Source: SZUA-265 sp965651905 (GTDB lineage Bacteria; Myxococcota_A; Polyangia; Polyangiales; Polyangiaceae). From it: 64,000 nt of DNA. Location: positions 8,416 through 72,415 of the forward strand of contig CBFGUG010000036.1 in the NCBI GenBank assembly GCA_965651905.1, written 5' to 3'. The notes under the pieces are model-generated. The model had not been told where the DNA came from, searched no databases, and saw only the letters and a program-made list of their open reading frames with translations. The translations under genes and the position numbers were made by a program. This document shows, piece after piece, positions 8,991 to 17,175 of this stretch. Each line of letters starts with the position of its first letter. Position 1 is the first letter of the stretch.

Positions 8991-10510
8991 CAGAGCCCCC
9001 TCACGATGGGCAGCAGCAGCTGATAGATGGGTTCGGCAAAGAAGAACGTCCCGAGGCTACCGAGAGCGGTCAGGCACAGCGGCACCAGGCACAATATCGG
9101 CGCTTCGGTCCAGCCCAGGATTTTCGTCGAGCTGGCGTGGTCGTGCTCGTCGTGACTGTGTCCTGCGTGGGCGTGGGGGTCGTCTTTAGGGGGATAGAAG
9201 AACGCGCGCACGACGGGCGGCATCAGGTACGCGACCGACAACAGCGAGCTGGCCATCAGCACGAACACGAAGAGCGTCTGCCCCGACTCAGCCGCCCCGA
9301 GCGCGAGGTGCCACTTGCTCCACATCCCGCCGAAGGGCGGCAGCCCGATCAGCGAAAGCGACGCCAGGAAGAACGCCGCCATCGTCAGCGGCATCTTGCG
9401 GCCCAAGCCGTCGAGCTCGCTGACTTTGGTCTTGTGGGCCGTGACGTAGATCGCGCCCGCGCAGAAGAAGAGCGTGATCTTGGCGACCGCGTGCATCACC
9501 ACGTGCAGTCCGCCGCCGAGGATGCTGCTGGGCGCTGCGATCGCCGCTCCCAGCACGATGTACGACAGGTGACTGATGGTCGAATACGCCAGACGCGCCT
9601 TGAGGTTGTCTTGCCCGATGGCGATGGCGGACGCCGTGAGCAGCGTGAACGCCGCGACGTAACTCAGCCAGCTCATCCACGGCACGTCCGTGAACAGCTC
9701 GAGCCCAAACACGTAGACCACGATCTTGAGCACGGTGAAGACGCCCGCTTTGACCACGGCCACCGCATGCAACAAGGCGCTGACGGGCGTCGGCGCGACC
9801 ATGGCGTTCGGCAGCCAGCGATGAAACGGCATGAGCGCGGCTTTGCCCGTACCGAACGCAAACAACCCAAGCAGCACGGGCAAGATCGCCGGATCAGCCT
9901 TTTCAGCCAGGATGCCGCCCGCAGTGAACTCCGTGGTCCCGGCGATGTTCCAAGTCCAGAGCACGGCAAACAAGAGCCCCGTCACCGAGGTGAACACCAA
10001 GATCCCGAGGTACACGCGCCCCGCACGCACGGCGGCTGGCGTTTGATGGTGGGTGACCAGCGGGTAGGTGCAAAACGTGAGCACCTCGTAGAACAAGAAC
10101 AGCGTCAGCAGGTTCGCGGAGAACGCGATGCCCAGCGCTGCAGAGATCGAGAGTGCAAAACAGGCGAAGAAGCGCGTCTGGTTCTTCTCGTGGTGCCCGC
10201 GCATGTAACCCACGGCGTACAAGCTCGTCAGGATCCACAGACCCGACGCCACGGCGGCGTACACCATGCCCAGAGGTTCCAGCGCGAACGCCAGCTCCAA
10301 GCCGGGCAGGACCTCGAACAAGGACAGGCGCGGTGGGACCACGTTCGGCGCGACGTGGGCGAACAACTGAAAAACGATGAAGGCGGTACCGACAGCGCTG
10401 CCCAAGGTCACCGCTTCGCGCACGTTGGGTCGGCTGCCCGTGGCCAAGACCCCCAGAAACCCGAAAAACGGGATCAGGACCGCGATCCCGAGGGCGTCAC
10501 TGGGACTCAT
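8990..10510 (-). CDS. ND5/MrpD-like proton-conducting antiporter subunit (second copy)
   Basis: 506-residue polytopic protein of the NuoL/MrpD family. Visible signatures are LTLFLFYEVLTFCTYPLV with the conserved helix glutamate, KAALMPFHRWLPNAMVAP (channel lysine plus the family P-F-H-x-W-L-P motif), and LKARLAYSTISHLSYIVLGAA. A histidine- and aspartate-rich loop near residue 450 (DDPHAHAGHSHDEHDHA) could bind metal. It starts 4 nt before the end of the first ND5-like gene (ATGA overlap). It presumably carries one of three proton or cation routes of the complex; which Mrp letter it matches cannot be fixed by eye. Confidence 0.88.
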   Translation of the reverse strand: MSPSDALGIAVLIPFFGFLGVLATGSRPNVREAVTLGSAVGTAFIVFQLFAHVAPNVVPPRLSLFEVLPGLELAFALEPLGMVYAAVASGLWILTSLYAVGYMRGHHEKNQTRFFACFALSISAALGIAFSANLLTLFLFYEVLTFCTYPLVTHHQTPAAVRAGRVYLGILVFTSVTGLLFAVLWTWNIAGTTEFTAGGILAEKADPAILPVLLGLFAFGTGKAALMPFHRWLPNAMVAPTPVSALLHAVAVVKAGVFTVLKIVVYVFGLELFTDVPWMSWLSYVAAFTLLTASAIAIGQDNLKARLAYSTISHLSYIVLGAAIAAPSSILGGGLHVVMHAVAKITLFFCAGAIYVTAHKTKVSELDGLGRKMPLTMAAFFLASLSLIGLPPFGGMWSKWHLALGAAESGQTLFVFVLMASSLLSVAYLMPPVVRAFFYPPKDDPHAHAGHSHDEHDHASSTKILGWTEAPILCLVPLCLTALGSLGTFFFAEPIYQLLLPIVRGL

Positions 10511-12036
10511 GGGTGATCTCCGTGGTCGGCCGCCGCTGGCGCAATCTCGCGTGTCACGACGATGCTCGGCTCCGTGCCGTTGACGAGCTGCTCTGCGGCG
10601 AGTTCACACAAGCCGAGCGGCGCCTGGGGAAAGAACCCGAAAACGACGGTCGCAGCGCTGAGCACCCAACAGGGCAGGGCAACCCCGGGCTGTTCACCCG
10701 CTTGGACTTCACTGGTTGGCTTGCGGAAGTACAGAACCTCGACGACCTTCCACACGTAAGCGACCGCAAGCAGCGAGCTCAGCAAAACGAGCAGCGCGAT
10801 CCACCAGCTGCCTTCCTCGAGCGCGGCTTGAACGAGCATCCACTTGCTGATGAACCCCGCGGTGCCTGGGACGCCAATCAACGCCAGTCCGCCGAGCACG
10901 ATGGCTGCGGCCGTGAGCGGCATCTTCTTACCGAGTCCGCCGAAGTCGGCGATCTTGGCCGAGCCCAGCTTGGCGACGATGGCTGCCACCGCCAGGAACA
11001 ACCCTGCCTTCATGGTCGCGTGGTTGAAGACGTGGAGCAGGCCAGCGGAAAGCCCCGCTTGGGTGCCGAGGGAAACGCCGAGCGTCATGTAGCCGAGCTG
11101 CGAAACGCTGGAGTACGCGAGCAGCCGTTTGAAGTCCGTTTGAAAGATCGCCGCAGCCGCCCCGACGAACATCGCGACGACGCTCAGCGGCAGGAGCACG
11201 CTCCGCAGCTCGAGCATCTCGAACACCAGCGCGGCGCCGAGCACCGTGTAGATGAAGCGGATCAGCAGGTAGAAGCTGACCTTGGTCGCGGTGCCCGCCA
11301 GAAACGCCGACACGGACGAAGGCGCAAAGGCGTACGCGTTCGGGAGCCACTGGTGCAGGGGAAAGATGGCGACCTTGAGGCCAATCCCGAGAAACAGAAA
11401 GCCTGCGGCGACCAACAACGCGCGCTCGTTCGTCACCTCCTCCAGACGCACCGCGAGATCCGCCATGTTGAGGCTACCCGTGAGCTGGTACAGCATCCCG
11501 ACGCCGAGCAAGAAGAACGTGCCGCCGATGGTTCCGATCATCAGGTACGAGATGGCCGCGCTCAGGGCGCGTCGCGACTTGCCCAGTGCGATCAGCGTGT
11601 ACGTCGACAGCGACGCGATCTCGAGAAAGACGAACGCGTTGAATGCGTCAGCGGTCAGCGTCATACCGAGCAGGCCCGTCAGGCACAGCAGGTACGCCGC
11701 GTGAAAGAACGAGCGCTGCTCGGTGGGAACGCTGTGGCTCTTGTCGCCCAGACCCGTGAACACGACTACCGTCGCCACACCCGTGACCACGAGCAAGATC
11801 AGAACCGTCAGCGCATCAGCGCGAAACTCGATGCCCCACGGCGGCTTCCAGCCGCCCAAGTGATAGGCGATGGGGCCGCTCAGCAGCACCAGCTTGGTCA
11901 GGTAGACGCTGATCACGAAGCTGACGAAGGTCACGATCGTCGCGTACACGCGCACGAGCGTTGGCTGCTTGAAGATCACGCACATCGGTGCGGAGAGCAG
12001 CGGCACCAGCACTTGCAGGATCGGCAACTGATTCAC
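10507..12036 (-). CDS. mrpD: Na+/H+ antiporter subunit MrpD-like (first ND5-like copy)
   Basis: About 509 residues from a GTG start at 12036 whose GTGA overlaps the stop of mrpC. The segment AYHLGGWKPPWGIEFRADAL is typical of MrpD/MbhH-type proteins. The family lysine motif IFPLHQWLPNAYAFAPSSV and the helix EIASLSTYTLIALGK are present. Homologous longer frames upstream are an artefact of reading through mrpC. The position straight after mrpC matches the conserved order A-B-C-D, so this is the best candidate for true MrpD. It is an inner-membrane protein that exchanges protons for Na+ or K+ in the assembled complex. Confidence 0.9.
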   Translation of the reverse strand: MNQLPILQVLVPLLSAPMCVIFKQPTLVRVYATIVTFVSFVISVYLTKLVLLSGPIAYHLGGWKPPWGIEFRADALTVLILLVVTGVATVVVFTGLGDKSHSVPTEQRSFFHAAYLLCLTGLLGMTLTADAFNAFVFLEIASLSTYTLIALGKSRRALSAAISYLMIGTIGGTFFLLGVGMLYQLTGSLNMADLAVRLEEVTNERALLVAAGFLFLGIGLKVAIFPLHQWLPNAYAFAPSSVSAFLAGTATKVSFYLLIRFIYTVLGAALVFEMLELRSVLLPLSVVAMFVGAAAAIFQTDFKRLLAYSSVSQLGYMTLGVSLGTQAGLSAGLLHVFNHATMKAGLFLAVAAIVAKLGSAKIADFGGLGKKMPLTAAAIVLGGLALIGVPGTAGFISKWMLVQAALEEGSWWIALLVLLSSLLAVAYVWKVVEVLYFRKPTSEVQAGEQPGVALPCWVLSAATVVFGFFPQAPLGLCELAAEQLVNGTEPSIVVTREIAPAAADHGDHP

Positions 12037-12398
12037 GAGTCCGCCTCCAGATCCTGAGCGCGCATCTCGTCTTCCTCGATCGTGCCGTAGGCTTCCTTGA
12101 CCCGCACGATCAGCGCCAGGCCGAGCGCAGTGGTCGCCACCCCGACGACGATCGCGGTCAGCATCAGCACGTGGGGCAGGGGATTGCTGTACGCGCTCGC
12201 GGGGGCACCCTCGATCAAGATTGGAGCGGTGCCGCCCTCGACCTTGCCTTGGGTCACGTAGAACATGATCGCGGCCACCTGAAACAAGTTCAGCCCGATC
12301 ATCTTCTTCACCAGATTTCGCGACGAAATCAGGATGTATAGCCCCGAGATGAACAGCGCAACGAACAGCCAGTAGTGCCAGTAGTGCGCGACACTCAT
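12033..12398 (-). CDS. mrpC: Na+/H+ antiporter subunit MrpC (NuoK-like)
   Basis: 121 residues with three hydrophobic helices. The family core NLVKKMIGLNLFQVAAIMFY and a conserved acidic C terminus are present. The insertion GKVEGGTAPIL between helices is usual for MrpC, as is PLPHVLMLTAIVVGVATTALGLAL with its conserved Pro-His. MrpC is the NuoK homologue of the complex and sits between the antiporter channels. It overlaps mrpB by 4 nt upstream and the ND5-like gene by 4 nt downstream. The length is normal for the family. Confidence 0.92.
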   Translation of the reverse strand: MSVAHYWHYWLFVALFISGLYILISSRNLVKKMIGLNLFQVAAIMFYVTQGKVEGGTAPILIEGAPASAYSNPLPHVLMLTAIVVGVATTALGLALIVRVKEAYGTIEEDEMRAQDLEADS

Positions 12399-12865
12399 AT
12401 TTCGTCCTCACCCGTTCCCGGACGTGTGTCGCGGCCAGTGAACGCGTAAAAAATCGCCAGCATGACCGCCGCCACGGTGATCCCGACGCCAGCCTCGACG
12501 GCGAAGATCCCCCAGTGTTGCCCGTGCTCGGGGTGATGGGGCGACAGCGCTCCGTAGTCGAGAAAGTTCATCCCGAACAGCAAGCTGTAAACGCCAGTGC
12601 CGCCATACACGAGCACCCCGAGGGCCGTTCCGATCTCGACGGTGCGCGGGCTCACGATACGTTGCAAGTCGTCGGGCCCGAAGATGAGCCCGTACAACAC
12701 GAAACCCGCGGCGAAGATCACGCCCGCCTGAAAGCCACCACCCGGTCCGAAGTCGCCGTGGAATTGAACGTACAGAGCGAACAGTAGGATGAACGGGATG
12801 ACCGCTTTGCCCACCGTGCGCAGGATCGAAAGTTCGCGCAAGCGCGTGTGCTGCCGGGGGGTCAT
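12395..12865 (-). CDS. mrpB: Na+/H+ antiporter subunit MrpB
   Basis: 156 residues with four hydrophobic helices. The family signature HGDFGPGGGFQAGVIFAA at about residues 36-53 identifies the MrpB/MnhB domain, which follows the C-terminal part of MrpA in the complex. The start ATG at 12865 overlaps the end of the DUF4040-type gene by 4 nt. The cytosolic N terminus is Arg-rich and the C terminus acidic (GRDTRPGTGEDEI). The call is solid from the Gly-rich motif and gene order. Confidence 0.92.
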   Translation of the reverse strand: MTPRQHTRLRELSILRTVGKAVIPFILLFALYVQFHGDFGPGGGFQAGVIFAAGFVLYGLIFGPDDLQRIVSPRTVEIGTALGVLVYGGTGVYSLLFGMNFLDYGALSPHHPEHGQHWGIFAVEAGVGITVAAVMLAIFYAFTGRDTRPGTGEDEI

Positions 12866-13647
12866 GACGACTCGCCTTCCTTGGACGGGTCTAAGTCGGG
12901 CACCGTGAGCGGATCACGGGGGCTGGGCGCCGAATCCTGCACGGTGGTGGGCTTCGCCGGGCGACGTAAGCGCCCCAACGTTCGCAGCCTCAAGTCGTTC
13001 TCCAGACTGATTGCGTGCGTAAAGCCCGACGCTGCATCTCGCCGTCGATACGCCGCGGTCCAGTTCGAGCGCAGCAGTAACAGCACGCCCACCGCCGCCG
13101 TGAACACCACGGTCGTCTCACCGAACGTGTCGAAGCCGCGGTAGCTGGCGAGCACACTGGTCACGAAGTTCGGCAGGCCGATCTCTTTGGGCGACTCCAA
13201 GATGTAGCGGGGCACCACGTGGTGATGAATTGCCGCGGAGTAGTCACCATACGCGGGCATTTCGGCCGTGCCGTAGAGCAGCACACCACCCATGGCTAAG
13301 CACGCCAAGGTCGCGACTACGGGCCTACCTCGCTTCGCTGCCTCGCGCTCACCCGTCAGCGACAGCGTGCCGAGGAACAACACAGTCGACACGCCTGCGC
13401 CCACGGCTGCCTCGGTGAAGGCGACGTCGACCGCGTCGGTCAACGTGTAGATCCCCGTGCACAACAGACTGAACACACCCGTCAGAATCACGGTGGTGAA
13501 CAGGTTGTGCGAACGAATGATGAAGTAAGTGACGACGAGCAGCAGCCCCGCCAGCGCGATCTCGATAGGCGCTTGCACGAGACCGTAAGGGGCCGCGACG
13601 GAAGCGCCTTCCGCAGCGCTGGTGACCTCTGAAGCGAGCAGCGTCAC
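12862..13647 (-). CDS. DUF4040/MbhD-MbhE-type subunit (equivalent to the MrpA C-terminal domain)
   Basis: 261 residues from a GTG start at 13647 that overlaps the mrpG stop (GTGA). The first 90 residues form three helices with the MbhD/DUF4040 pattern (YFIIRSHNLFTTVILTGVFSLL, then DAVDVAFTEAAVGAGVSTVLFL). A second membrane part includes a helix after GFDTFGETTVVFTAAVGVLLL, typical of the MbhE/MrpA C-terminal module. In classical Mrp this module is fused to the MrpA channel; here it is a separate gene, as in membrane-bound hydrogenase clusters. The conserved acidic residues of the TEA motif (AFTEAAVG) are present. The C-terminal 60 residues are soluble. Confidence 0.85.
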   Translation of the reverse strand: MTLLASEVTSAAEGASVAAPYGLVQAPIEIALAGLLLVVTYFIIRSHNLFTTVILTGVFSLLCTGIYTLTDAVDVAFTEAAVGAGVSTVLFLGTLSLTGEREAAKRGRPVVATLACLAMGGVLLYGTAEMPAYGDYSAAIHHHVVPRYILESPKEIGLPNFVTSVLASYRGFDTFGETTVVFTAAVGVLLLLRSNWTAAYRRRDAASGFTHAISLENDLRLRTLGRLRRPAKPTTVQDSAPSPRDPLTVPDLDPSKEGESS

Positions 13648-13994
13648 GATTCCTCCGATGGTGGCGCGGCGGGCACCTGGCTGCGATCTTCGCGTTTGGC
13701 GTTGACGGCGAGTCCGCTCGAGTACGCGGCTTTGGCCAGGGCGTGGGTGGCGGCCGGCCCAGTGAGGTAGATGAACAGCCACACCGTGATCAGCTTGACC
13801 GTGTACAGCGTGAGACCGGCCTGCAGCGCGCACCCAGCGATGATCAATGCCGCCCCCATCGTGTCGGAGACGCCGACCGAGTGCATACGCGTGTAAAAGT
13901 CGGGGAAGCGCAAGAGCCCCACCGCACCGAGCACGGCAAACACGGACCCCACGACGAGCAGCACCCAAGAAAGCACGTCTGCGACCAGGCTCAC
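13644..13994 (-). CDS. mrpG: Na+/H+ antiporter subunit MrpG
   Basis: 116 residues from a GTG start at 13994 (VSLVADVLSWVLL), which overlaps the mrpF stop by 4 nt. The family motif GLLRFPDFYTRMHSVGVSDT is complete, and three helices are visible. MrpG is one of the small subunits of the E-F-G side of the complex. A longer frame that begins upstream inside mrpF is not needed. The C terminus is longer and more charged than in the shortest homologues. Confidence 0.92.
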   Translation of the reverse strand: MSLVADVLSWVLLVVGSVFAVLGAVGLLRFPDFYTRMHSVGVSDTMGAALIIAGCALQAGLTLYTVKLITVWLFIYLTGPAATHALAKAAYSSGLAVNAKREDRSQVPAAPPSEES

Positions 13995-14275
13995 TTGCGC
14001 TCCTTCACGTCGTGGGTGAGCGATCCGAATTTGGCGTAACGCAAGATCGCAAACACCGCGATGAAGTTCATCAGCGCGTAGACCAGTGCCAAGTCGAGCC
14101 ACTCGGGGCGACGGAACAGAAACCCCGTCACCGCAATCAGCAAAATGGTCTTGGTAGCGAACATGTTGCCGCCGAGGATGCGGTCGTAAACCGTCGGTCC
14201 CTTGGCGATCCTGACGAGCGTCAGCACCATCACCAAGACGGCGACCGCAGTCGGCAGCGCAAACTTGAGATCCAT
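13991..14275 (-). CDS. mrpF: Na+/H+ antiporter subunit MrpF
   Basis: 94 residues with three helices. The family signature VRIAKGPTVYDRILGGNMFA is complete and the length is normal. It begins 3 nt after the mrpE stop and overlaps mrpG by 4 nt. It is a small inner-membrane subunit that, with E and G, is required for assembly and cation transport in characterised Mrp systems. Confidence 0.93.
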   Translation of the reverse strand: MDLKFALPTAVAVLVMVLTLVRIAKGPTVYDRILGGNMFATKTILLIAVTGFLFRRPEWLDLALVYALMNFIAVFAILRYAKFGSLTHDVKERK

Positions 14276-14278
14276 CGA

Positions 14279-14749
14279 TCAGCGCTCCAGTCGGGCAACC
14301 TTGTCGTCGAGCAACCCGGATTGATCCTCGGACGCCGACTCGGGGGTGAGCGCGTGGATCAGAAAAACGTTGTCACGCATGTCCAAAGTGACGGTGCCCG
14401 GCGTCAGCGTGATGGTGTTGGCGTGAATGACTTGACCCAGCGTCGTCTGCTGCTTGACGCGGATCTTGATCAGCACGGGATCGAGCTTCAGCTCCGGGCT
14501 CAGGATGAGCTTGGCTGCATCGATGTTGGTGAGCACCACTTGCCAAAGCACCCACGGGATGTACCCGAGCAGACGCACGACGAGGTGATACGGGTACGCC
14601 TCTTCATCCAGCAGGTGCATGCGCTCGCTCAACCAAACGACGAGCGCGCAGGAGCCCAGCCCCAAACCAACGAGCAGTGGCTCGGTGTGTCCGGACCACA
14701 ACATCCACACACCAAACAGCAGAAGGAATGTAACGACGATTCGCAGCAC
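14279..14749 (-). CDS. mrpE: Na+/H+ antiporter subunit MrpE, first gene of the operon
   Basis: 156 residues from a GTG start at 14749. Two N-terminal helices are followed by the conserved soluble domain with TTLGQVIHANTITLTPGTVT, the hallmark of MrpE, and DNVFLIHALT. MrpE helps assemble the complex. Putting mrpE-F-G ahead of the other subunits differs from the Bacillus order A-G but is common in MBH-like clusters. The promoter should lie in the 220 bp between this gene and tRNA-Pro. Confidence 0.92.
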   Translation of the reverse strand: MLRIVVTFLLLFGVWMLWSGHTEPLLVGLGLGSCALVVWLSERMHLLDEEAYPYHLVVRLLGYIPWVLWQVVLTNIDAAKLILSPELKLDPVLIKIRVKQQTTLGQVIHANTITLTPGTVTLDMRDNVFLIHALTPESASEDQSGLLDDKVARLER

Positions 14750-14969
14750 GACAGTGATGGGCTCAGGAGGTGATCCCGGCGCGACCGCCTATACGGCAAT
14801 GTGTGGGGGCTTCACAACCCTCGTCATGCGTGCTTCCCCCGTGCACCTCGCGGCTGTCGGCCGCGTGCTCGGAAAACTCGACTCGACGCCAAAATTGCGC
14901 AGCGAGAATCGAGAGCTGCCGAAATTGGTGTCGCCTGGAGCAACGACGACCAGTTGGTCAGGTTGGGAT

Positions 14970-15046
14970 TGGTCGGGGTGAAAGGATTTGAACCTTCAAC
15001 GTCCTGCACCCAAAGCAGGCCCTCTACCAGGTTGAGGTACACCCCG
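14970..15046 (-). tRNA. tRNA-Pro(TGG)
   Basis: A 77-nt cloverleaf on the minus strand with CCA encoded (14970-14972). The acceptor stem is CGGGGTG / CACCCCG, the anticodon stem CCTGC / GCAGG with loop TTTGGGT, so the anticodon is TGG (15010-15012). The T-loop reads TTCAAAT. It is transcribed in the same direction as guaA upstream and the antiporter operon downstream. Confidence 0.93.
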
Positions 15047-15193
15047 GAAAACCGAGCGAACGATCGCCTTGGCTATAGCAGCCCCGGCGGCTTGGGGCAC
15101 AGCGTATAGAGCCAGTTGCAGTCGGGTTCAATCGCTAAATGTGTCAGCGACCTCGCCCGGGTAACGCGGGGACGATGCCGCGTCGCCGCACTT

Positions 15194-15562
15194 TCAGTCG
15201 GGGATCGGAACGAGTTCGACCTGCAGCTGGATTGGCTTGCGGTCCGATACGACGATCTTGTCCCAGGGAAAGTAGCCTTCGCGCTCCACGCTGATGCGGT
15301 GCTCGCCAGCGGGCAGACGCACGCCGCGAGCCGCCACGTATCCGAGGACCCCCACGAACTGCTCGTCGATGATGACCGACGCGTCCGCTGGGGTATTCGG
15401 CGCCATTTCCACTTTCAGGCTGACCGCTCGCGCGCTGGCACACGCGATCGCCGATGCCGTGATCAGAGCGAAAAGTGCCGTGCGCCACGCCGCGACCAGA
15501 CGCGCCCCGAGCGATGGCTTCGGCGAATGCTGCAGCGCCCCAAACACCACGGTCACTCCCAC
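15194..15562 (-). CDS. PEGA-domain lipoprotein or secreted protein
   Basis: 122 residues: a basic N terminus, hydrophobic core TALFALITASAIAC with a possible lipobox cysteine, then one PEGA-type domain (VIIDEQFVGVLG, RLPAGEHRISVEREGYFPW). PEGA domains are small beta-structured extracytoplasmic modules, common in myxobacteria beside signalling and envelope genes. The start is either the ATG at 15562 or the GTG at 15556, whose GTGA overlaps the guaA stop; both imply translational coupling to guaA. Why a surface protein is coupled to GMP synthase is not clear. It is probably anchored in the envelope; the binding partner is unknown. Confidence 0.75.
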   Translation of the reverse strand: MGVTVVFGALQHSPKPSLGARLVAAWRTALFALITASAIACASARAVSLKVEMAPNTPADASVIIDEQFVGVLGYVAARGVRLPAGEHRISVEREGYFPWDKIVVSDRKPIQLQVELVPIPD

Positions 15563-17103
15563 TCGATGGTCGCTGGCGGCTTGGAACTGATGTCGTAGGC
15601 CACGCGATTGATGCCCTTCACCTCGTTGATCAGCCGACTACTGATCTGCGCGAGCAAGTCGTAGGGGAGGCGAGCCCAGTCGGCGGTCATCGCATCGCTC
15701 GATTGCACGGCGCGAAGCACGCAGGTTTCTTCGTAGGTGCGGTCGTCGCCCATCACCCCGACGCTCTTGACGGGGAGCAATACGGCGAACGCCTGCCACA
15801 GAGAATCGTAGAGACCCGCCGCGCGGATTTCTTGCAGCACGATCGCGTCGGCTTGGCGAAGCACCTTCAAGCGCGCCTCGGTCACTTCACCCAGGCAGCG
15901 AATCGCCAGGCCTGGGCCCGGGAACGGCTGACGCCAAAGCACGTCTTTGGGCATGCCCATCGACTCACCCGCGGCGCGCACTTCGTCTTTGAACAACTCC
16001 CGCAGCGGCTCGATCAGCTCGAGTTTCATGCGCTCGGGCAGACCACCCACGTTGTGGTGCGTCTTGATCACGGCGCTCGGCCCTTTGACGCTCACGCTCT
16101 CGATCACGTCGGGGTACAGCGTGCCTTGCACCAGGTAGTCGACCTGTCCGAGCTTGTGGCTCTCCTCTTCGAAAATCTCGATGAAAAGATTACCGATGAT
16201 GTGCCGCTTGCGCTCGGGATCCGTCACCCCTGCCAGCTTGTCCAAGAAGCGCTGACGCGCGTCGATGGCGATCAAGTGCAAGCCGAGATCTTCGCGCATC
16301 GCGCGCTGCACGCGCTCGTATTCACCTTCACGAAGCACGCCGTTGTCGACGAAAATACACGTCAAGCGATCGCCCAAGGCCCGGGCCGTCAGCACTGCGG
16401 CAACCGCCGAGTCGACCCCACCGCTGAGCGCGCAGATCGCGTGATTGTCCGGCCCGACGCGCTCCTTGATGCGCTCGATCGACTCCTCGACGAAACTGCC
16501 CGGCGTCCAGTCGCGACGCAGCTGACAGACGTCGAACAGGAATGCTTCGAGGATCTCGCGACCGCGCTCGGTGTGTACCACCTCGGGGTGCAGCTGCAGG
16601 CCGTACAGGCGGCGTTCGGGATCGCCAATCACGGCCAAGGGAGCGTTGCGACTGTGTCCGAGCACTCGAAACCCCTTGGGCGGCTCCGTCAGGCGATCGC
16701 CGTGGCTCATCCACACGTTCGAAATGTCGCCGGCCGAAAAGCGCGCCAGGATCCCGATGGCTTCATCCACGATCAGCTGAGCGGGGCCGTATTCGCGTTC
16801 GTTGCTGGGCTCGACCTTGCCGCCGAGCTGCAGCGCCATCAGCTGCTGGCCGTAACAGATGCCCAGGGTGGGGAGCCCCAAGTCGAACAGGCCCGGATCG
16901 CTTTTCGGCGAGTTGGCTCCATAAACACTGTCGGGGCCGCCGCTGAGGATGAGCGCGGTCGGCTGCATTTCGCGCACGCGCTCGAGCGGCGTCGTGCCCG
17001 GCACGATCTCGCAGTAGACTTGGCTCTCACGCACGCGCCGCGCGATGAGCTGCGTGTATTGCGACCCGTAGTCGAGGATGAGCACACTCTGTCGGTCCAT
17101 CAC
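15553..17103 (-). CDS. guaA: GMP synthase (glutamine-hydrolysing)
   Basis: 516 residues, full length. It converts XMP to GMP with ATP and glutamine, the last step of guanine nucleotide synthesis. The N-terminal class I amidotransferase has nucleophile C83 in GICYGQQLMA and partners H172 and E174 in LHPEV. The ATP-pyrophosphatase domain has the P-loop SGGVDS at 227-232. The C-terminal dimerisation domain ends RVAYDISSKPPATIEWE, as in nearly all GuaA. The start is M1 or M2 (17103 or 17100). guaB is not nearby. It lies between a degenerate M16-like gene upstream and the PEGA gene downstream. Confidence 0.97.
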   Translation of the reverse strand: MMDRQSVLILDYGSQYTQLIARRVRESQVYCEIVPGTTPLERVREMQPTALILSGGPDSVYGANSPKSDPGLFDLGLPTLGICYGQQLMALQLGGKVEPSNEREYGPAQLIVDEAIGILARFSAGDISNVWMSHGDRLTEPPKGFRVLGHSRNAPLAVIGDPERRLYGLQLHPEVVHTERGREILEAFLFDVCQLRRDWTPGSFVEESIERIKERVGPDNHAICALSGGVDSAVAAVLTARALGDRLTCIFVDNGVLREGEYERVQRAMREDLGLHLIAIDARQRFLDKLAGVTDPERKRHIIGNLFIEIFEEESHKLGQVDYLVQGTLYPDVIESVSVKGPSAVIKTHHNVGGLPERMKLELIEPLRELFKDEVRAAGESMGMPKDVLWRQPFPGPGLAIRCLGEVTEARLKVLRQADAIVLQEIRAAGLYDSLWQAFAVLLPVKSVGVMGDDRTYEETCVLRAVQSSDAMTADWARLPYDLLAQISSRLINEVKGINRVAYDISSKPPATIEWE

Positions 17104-17175
17104 GGCGAGCTAGCACGAACTCTCAGGGGCACAAAGGCTACACTTGCCGCTCAGCGAAGGCGCAGCCCCTGCGCT

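Noticed and set aside
7295..12057. Three long plus-strand frames (462, 459 and 514 codons)
   Set aside because: They are antisense to the antiporter genes; translations are Arg/Gln/His-rich with no hydrophobic pattern or domain.
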